Part shown: positions 52,273-54,749 of the stretch, piece after piece
How the letters are laid out: the number at the start of each line of letters is the position of its first letter
Position numbering within the stretch: position 1 is the stretch's first letter
DNA from: Planctomycetaceae bacterium
Lineage (GTDB): Bacteria > Planctomycetota > Planctomycetia > Planctomycetales > Planctomycetaceae
Direction of reading: 5' to 3'
NCBI GenBank assembly: GCA_002726205.1
Contig: PBSL01000029.1
Location: 1-54,749 of the forward strand
DNA length: 54,749 bases
Translations under genes and position numbers: made by a program
The notes under the pieces: generated by a model
What the model saw: only the letters and a program-made list of their open reading frames with translations
The model's database searches: none
What the model was told of the DNA's origin: nothing

Positions 52273-52333
52273 GCCAAGATTCACTTTCGATCAATTGCCA
52301 GGTTCAGCTTGATGCGGGTCTGCCCGCGGAGAA

Positions 52334-52798
52334 TCAATCGGATGGGTTGGAGCTGCCACAGGGACAGGCCCCGGCAGCCAGTAGAAACCAGCCGACAATG
52401 ACCAATGTGCCGCCCACCGGAGCGAGTCCGGCGACGGCAGAATTGCCAGTGACGGTCAGGACGTACAGCACACCGGAAAAGCCCACGATACCCAGGCCAA
52501 AGGCGAATCCGGCCAGGTGAAGTGGCCATCGTCGCGTGCCGGGAAGTGAACCGACCAGGCCAACGGCGATCAGGCCCAGGGCATGCCAGACGTGGTAACG
52601 AACCCCGGTGCGAAAATCGTCCAGGGCCTTGCTTGCCGCGGTGATCGAGCTTCCCAACCGCTCGACGGGGGGCTTGTTTCCATGGACTTTCATCAACTGT
52701 TCGTCGAGGCCGTGAGCACCGTAGGCTCCCGCGATGATGCCCAGTCCCAAGAGAACAGCACCGGTCGTGATCCAGCAGCGGCAGCAACCTGCAGTCAT
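52334..52798 (-). CDS. DUF423 (YgdD-like) membrane protein
   Basis: 154 residues, four predicted membrane helices. It matches the DUF423 family: 'LGIIAGAYGAHGL' at the start, 'RYHVWHALGLIAVGL' in the middle, 'VGFSGVLYVLTVTG' and 'APVGGTLVIVGWFLLAAG' at the end. The function is unknown in all bacteria studied. An insertion of about 20 residues after 'AHGL' is longer than usual. It has a Cys-rich end ('CPCGSSNPSD') and a Cys pair near the start. It lies between the M19 gene and the TauE gene on the minus strand. Confidence 0.85.
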   Translation of the reverse strand: MTAGCCRCWITTGAVLLGLGIIAGAYGAHGLDEQLMKVHGNKPPVERLGSSITAASKALDDFRTGVRYHVWHALGLIAVGLVGSLPGTRRWPLHLAGFAFGLGIVGFSGVLYVLTVTGNSAVAGLAPVGGTLVIVGWFLLAAGACPCGSSNPSD

Positions 52799-52852
52799 GA
52801 TTGAGTCCTTCGTGATGGTGGGTGAAGAAAAGGGGAGTCAGTTAAGTCAGTG

Positions 52853-53800
52853 TCAGTGAGGGATCACGTCAGCCAGTTGCGCGGCCGCCAACGCGGCGGT
52901 GCCCAACAGTAACCAGCCGAACCCCTGGCGAAGTGTTGATCCTCCCAGCCGGTTGCTGAGTTGTGAACCGATCCTCGCACCAATCGTTCCTCCGGCCAAG
53001 AGCGACATCGCCAGCCAGAGGTCAACCCGGCCATTCCATGCGTGGATTACCGAGGCCTGGGCGGCGACCAGCCAGACGATCACCAGTGTAACAGCAACGG
53101 CCTGGTGCGTCCCGAGGCCGACACAGTAGATCAATCCGGGCAGCATGATCATGCCACCCGAGAGGCCGACGAGTCCGGCGAGAAAACCGACCGCGAGTCC
53201 GAACCAGGCCAGCACGGTGATCGACATCCGCGATGCCTTCAACTGGGGAAAACTTGCGTACGGCGGCAAATGCCAGTCGGCGATCCAGCCGCGTTTCAAC
53301 GGTCGCCCCCGACGTGTTCGGCGGACCTCCCAAAGAGACAGTAGTCCGACCAGCGTCAACAATACCGTGTAGGTTCCCAGCACAACGTTCTTGCTGTTGT
53401 CGTTGGCCGTGGAGACTTCCGTGACGGCGAGTACGCTGGACCCGAACCAGACCCCGGTCACCAGCCCGCCGCTGACGATCAGGGGCAGTTGCAGGTGATG
53501 CCAGTCGAAACGCCGGGCAAGCAGACCCGTCGTGGCCTGGCCAAGGGCCTGGCACGAGGCCGTGCCAATCCAGGCCAGTCGGAAGCCGTACAGGGCCGAA
53601 AGAACCGGGACAATCAGGAACCCTCCGCCGACTCCAAACAAACCCGAAACCAGGCCAATGCCGCATCCGGCCAACGCCGTTGTCAGGATCTCCAGCGGCG
53701 CCAACTCTCCGAATCGGTGCAGGTTATCGACCTGGGCCAACAACGGTGGTGGGATCAAGAGACAGGCTGCGTTGAGAGGGGCGAGTGGGTCAAGGAACAT
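52853..53800 (-). CDS. TauE/SafE family sulfite exporter-like permease
   Basis: 315 residues, about eight membrane helices in two repeats. Each repeat has the family's Gly-rich loop: 'GLVSGLFGVGGGFLIVPVL' in the first and 'FLAGLVGLSGGMIMLPGLI' in the second. Members move sulfite, sulfonates or other anions across the inner membrane; the substrate cannot be predicted. It follows the 57-residue membrane protein gene by 9 nt and precedes the DUF423 gene by 54 nt, so the three may be one transcript. Confidence 0.88.
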   Translation of the reverse strand: MFLDPLAPLNAACLLIPPPLLAQVDNLHRFGELAPLEILTTALAGCGIGLVSGLFGVGGGFLIVPVLSALYGFRLAWIGTASCQALGQATTGLLARRFDWHHLQLPLIVSGGLVTGVWFGSSVLAVTEVSTANDNSKNVVLGTYTVLLTLVGLLSLWEVRRTRRGRPLKRGWIADWHLPPYASFPQLKASRMSITVLAWFGLAVGFLAGLVGLSGGMIMLPGLIYCVGLGTHQAVAVTLVIVWLVAAQASVIHAWNGRVDLWLAMSLLAGGTIGARIGSQLSNRLGGSTLRQGFGWLLLGTAALAAAQLADVIPH

Positions 53801-53809
53801 CGAGGTGCA

Positions 53810-53983
53810 TTAGATCTGGTAGTCAGGCAACACCGGATCTTCGATCGGTTTCCTGTCGGAACGACGACCCAGCCAGTTGAAAGCCGCGTGAACCACCAGT
53901 CCCCAAAGGACCGGAAGAATCAAAGCAGCCAGTGCCAGAAGAACCTGATTGGTCACGGGTTGGGGATGGAAGCTCAGTAGCAT
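53810..53983 (-). CDS. Small single-helix membrane protein
   Basis: 57 residues. The start at 53983 is preceded by GAGGTGA, a good ribosome-binding site. The protein has a short N-terminus ('MLLSFHPQPVTNQ'), one long hydrophobic helix (about residues 14-36, 'LLALAALILPVLWGLVVHAAF') and a basic and then acidic tail ('LGRRSDRKPIEDPVLPDYQI'). It is 9 nt upstream of the TauE/SafE gene on the same strand. The positive-inside pattern would place the tail in the cytoplasm. It may be an accessory subunit of the permease; that is inference from position. Confidence 0.6.
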   Translation of the reverse strand: MLLSFHPQPVTNQVLLALAALILPVLWGLVVHAAFNWLGRRSDRKPIEDPVLPDYQI

Positions 53984-54346
53984 GTCATCACCTCGCTCAT
54001 GGCCAAGAGTCCCGTCATTTCAATGAGGTCAATAATTCGGGAAACTCGGGTCGATCCGGAGCAGTGTGATCAGTCCAACAACACTGAGGCACCATAATCG
54101 TCCCTTCCGGAACGGTCAACGATGAGGATCGAGACACGAAAGTCATAAAAAGGCGGGATTCTCCCACCCGTGTCGTGACCCAACTGGACGAATCAGCTAT
54201 CCTTTGAAGTGCGTCGACAGGTTGGTCAACCGTGGCTGACTTGACTGGATCATCAATCGGCTTGAGATCGTTTGATTCCGTCTGCGGGTCGGGGCCGGAT
54301 TGGTTACCACTCGTCGATGGGGTTGTGTCAAACAGGAGAAGCGGCA
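53984..54346. other. Divergent intergenic region
   Basis: 363 bases between the small membrane protein and the terminal lipoprotein-like gene. It is somewhat richer in A/T than the coding sequence. It contains one plus-strand promoter candidate (54175-54203). A minus-strand open frame of 147 codons crosses it, but it overlaps the better-supported plus-strand gene and has no protein-like features. Confidence 0.5.
54175..54203 (+). promoter_or_regulatory. Candidate sigma-70 promoter for the terminal gene
   Basis: GTGACC (54175-54180), exactly 17-nt spacer, TATCCT (54198-54203). The predicted leader to the ATG at 54347 is about 137 nt. Confidence 0.3.
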
Positions 54347-54749
54347 ATGCAGAATCACTCGCGGACTCAGCCGTGCTCGGCAACGACGTGTTCCCGGAGT
54401 TGGGCAGGATTGCGATTGGCAGGCCGCACGGCCTTCGCCACCTTGTTGACACTTTCAATGCTTACCAATGCCGGTTGCTCGGGTGATTCCGACAGCGGCG
54501 GAGAGACGGTCGCCAAGTCGGACACTTCAGGCGGAAGTGCCCCCGGCGGCGGCGGTGCTCCCAGTGGTGGTCCTCCCGGTGGCGGCGCAATGCCCGGTGC
54601 TGGAGGTCCTCCCGGCGGCGGAGGCGGACAACCGGGCGCCGGCCAGGGTGGTCCCGGAGGCGGTGGCGGACAACCGGGCGCCGGCCAGGGGGGATTCCCC
54701 GGCCAGGGTGGTCCCGGAGGCGGTGGCGGACAACCGGGTGCCGGCCAGG
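54347..54749 (+). CDS. Lipoprotein-like Gly/Pro/Gln-repeat protein, 3' end outside window
   Basis: The ATG at 54347 has AGGAG 8 nt upstream, and the frame stays open to the last base. The N-terminus has basic residues, a hydrophobic segment ('FATLLTLSMLTNAG') and then Cys-Ser-Gly-Asp, a lipobox-like site ('NAGC', with Asn at -3 where Leu is usual). After it comes a short Asp/Ser-rich spacer and then a long Gly/Pro/Gln tract with repeats of GGGQPGAGQ. The frame is open for 134 codons with a sensible signal. A surface-exposed, flexible lipoprotein is likely. The length and any folded C-terminal domain are unknown. Confidence 0.75.
   Translation, partial: MQNHSRTQPCSATTCSRSWAGLRLAGRTAFATLLTLSMLTNAGCSGDSDSGGETVAKSDTSGGSAPGGGGAPSGGPPGGGAMPGAGGPPGGGGGQPGAGQGGPGGGGGQPGAGQGGFPGQGGPGGGGGQPGAGQ
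54623..54749 (+). repeat. Direct repeats in the terminal lipoprotein gene
   Basis: A 25-bp unit (beginning ggcggacaaccggg, ending ggccagg) occurs at 54623, 54665 and 54725, the last with one mismatch. In a longer view the 49 bp at 54641-54689 recur at 54701-54749 with one mismatch, a 60-bp period. The array runs off the window. Confidence 0.9.

Noticed and set aside
54015-54458. 147-codon minus-strand frame near the right end
   Set aside because: It overlaps the better-supported lipoprotein-like gene (good ribosome site, signal, repeats) and has no recognisable motif.
54623-54749. Repeat array as a CRISPR
   Set aside because: The repeats are in-frame Gly/Pro/Gln codons with unequal spacing and no cas genes; they are part of a protein-coding gene.

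Overview
This is a GC-rich, gene-dense bacterial chromosome segment, almost certainly from a member of the Planctomycetota. The evidence is the protein families: a TIGR03067-type domain protein, a FecR-like membrane protein with the planctomycete 'LLAYLDD' N-terminus, a PspA-like coiled-coil protein of the planctomycete type, a Ser/Thr kinase with FHA and ECF-sigma neighbours, large secreted TPR proteins beside ExbB/ExbD, and futalosine-pathway menaquinone genes. I see no rRNA, tRNA, IS element, prophage or CRISPR array. Many neighbouring genes overlap by ATGA or GTGA, so translational coupling is common.

Layout. 1-9.4 kb: a TIGR03067/DUF3887-like protein (5' end possibly outside the window); a minus-strand operon cdsA-plsC-M81 peptidase (phospholipid synthesis plus an MlrC-like metallopeptidase); then plus-strand genes for an exported isoaspartate methyltransferase, YgfZ, malate dehydrogenase and BioA. 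9.4-17.4 kb: a minus-strand membrane protein diverges from a plus-strand envelope cluster of two secreted TPR proteins, ExbB/TolQ, and two ExbD/TolR proteins. 17.4-23.3 kb: UvrD/PcrA helicase and a Xer-type recombinase (minus), then a large secreted protein of unknown function. 23.3-30.5 kb: a metabolic region with a Zn alcohol dehydrogenase coupled to an M19 dipeptidase, a Tat-exported RidA protein next to a Tat-exported SelA-like PLP enzyme, an aldo/keto reductase, a 3-hydroxyacyl-CoA dehydrogenase and a ThuA-like protein.

30.6-36.2 kb: a FecR/anti-sigma-like membrane protein, the menaquinone genes mqnP (UbiA family) and mqnE, a coupled YunC-VOC pair and a 65-residue membrane protein. 36.2-40.6 kb: a coupled pair of type IIA topoisomerase subunits with an unusual active-site segment. 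40.9-43.6 kb: three consecutive small secreted proteins with no recognised family. 43.6-50.1 kb: a minus-strand signalling operon, FHA protein - Ser/Thr kinase - membrane protein - ECF sigma factor - secreted TPR protein, separated by a strong hairpin terminator from an upstream PspA-like coiled-coil gene. 51.2-54 kb: a second M19 dipeptidase, a DUF423 membrane protein, a TauE/SafE transporter and a 57-residue membrane protein. The window ends inside a Gly/Pro/Gln-repeat lipoprotein-like gene.

The most distinctive material is the TPR/ExbB/ExbD envelope cluster, the FHA-kinase-sigma-TPR operon, the co-exported RidA/PLP enzyme pair, the exported methyltransferase with a jelly-roll-like tail, and the divergent topoisomerase pair. 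All functions come from motifs read by eye; no database search was run.
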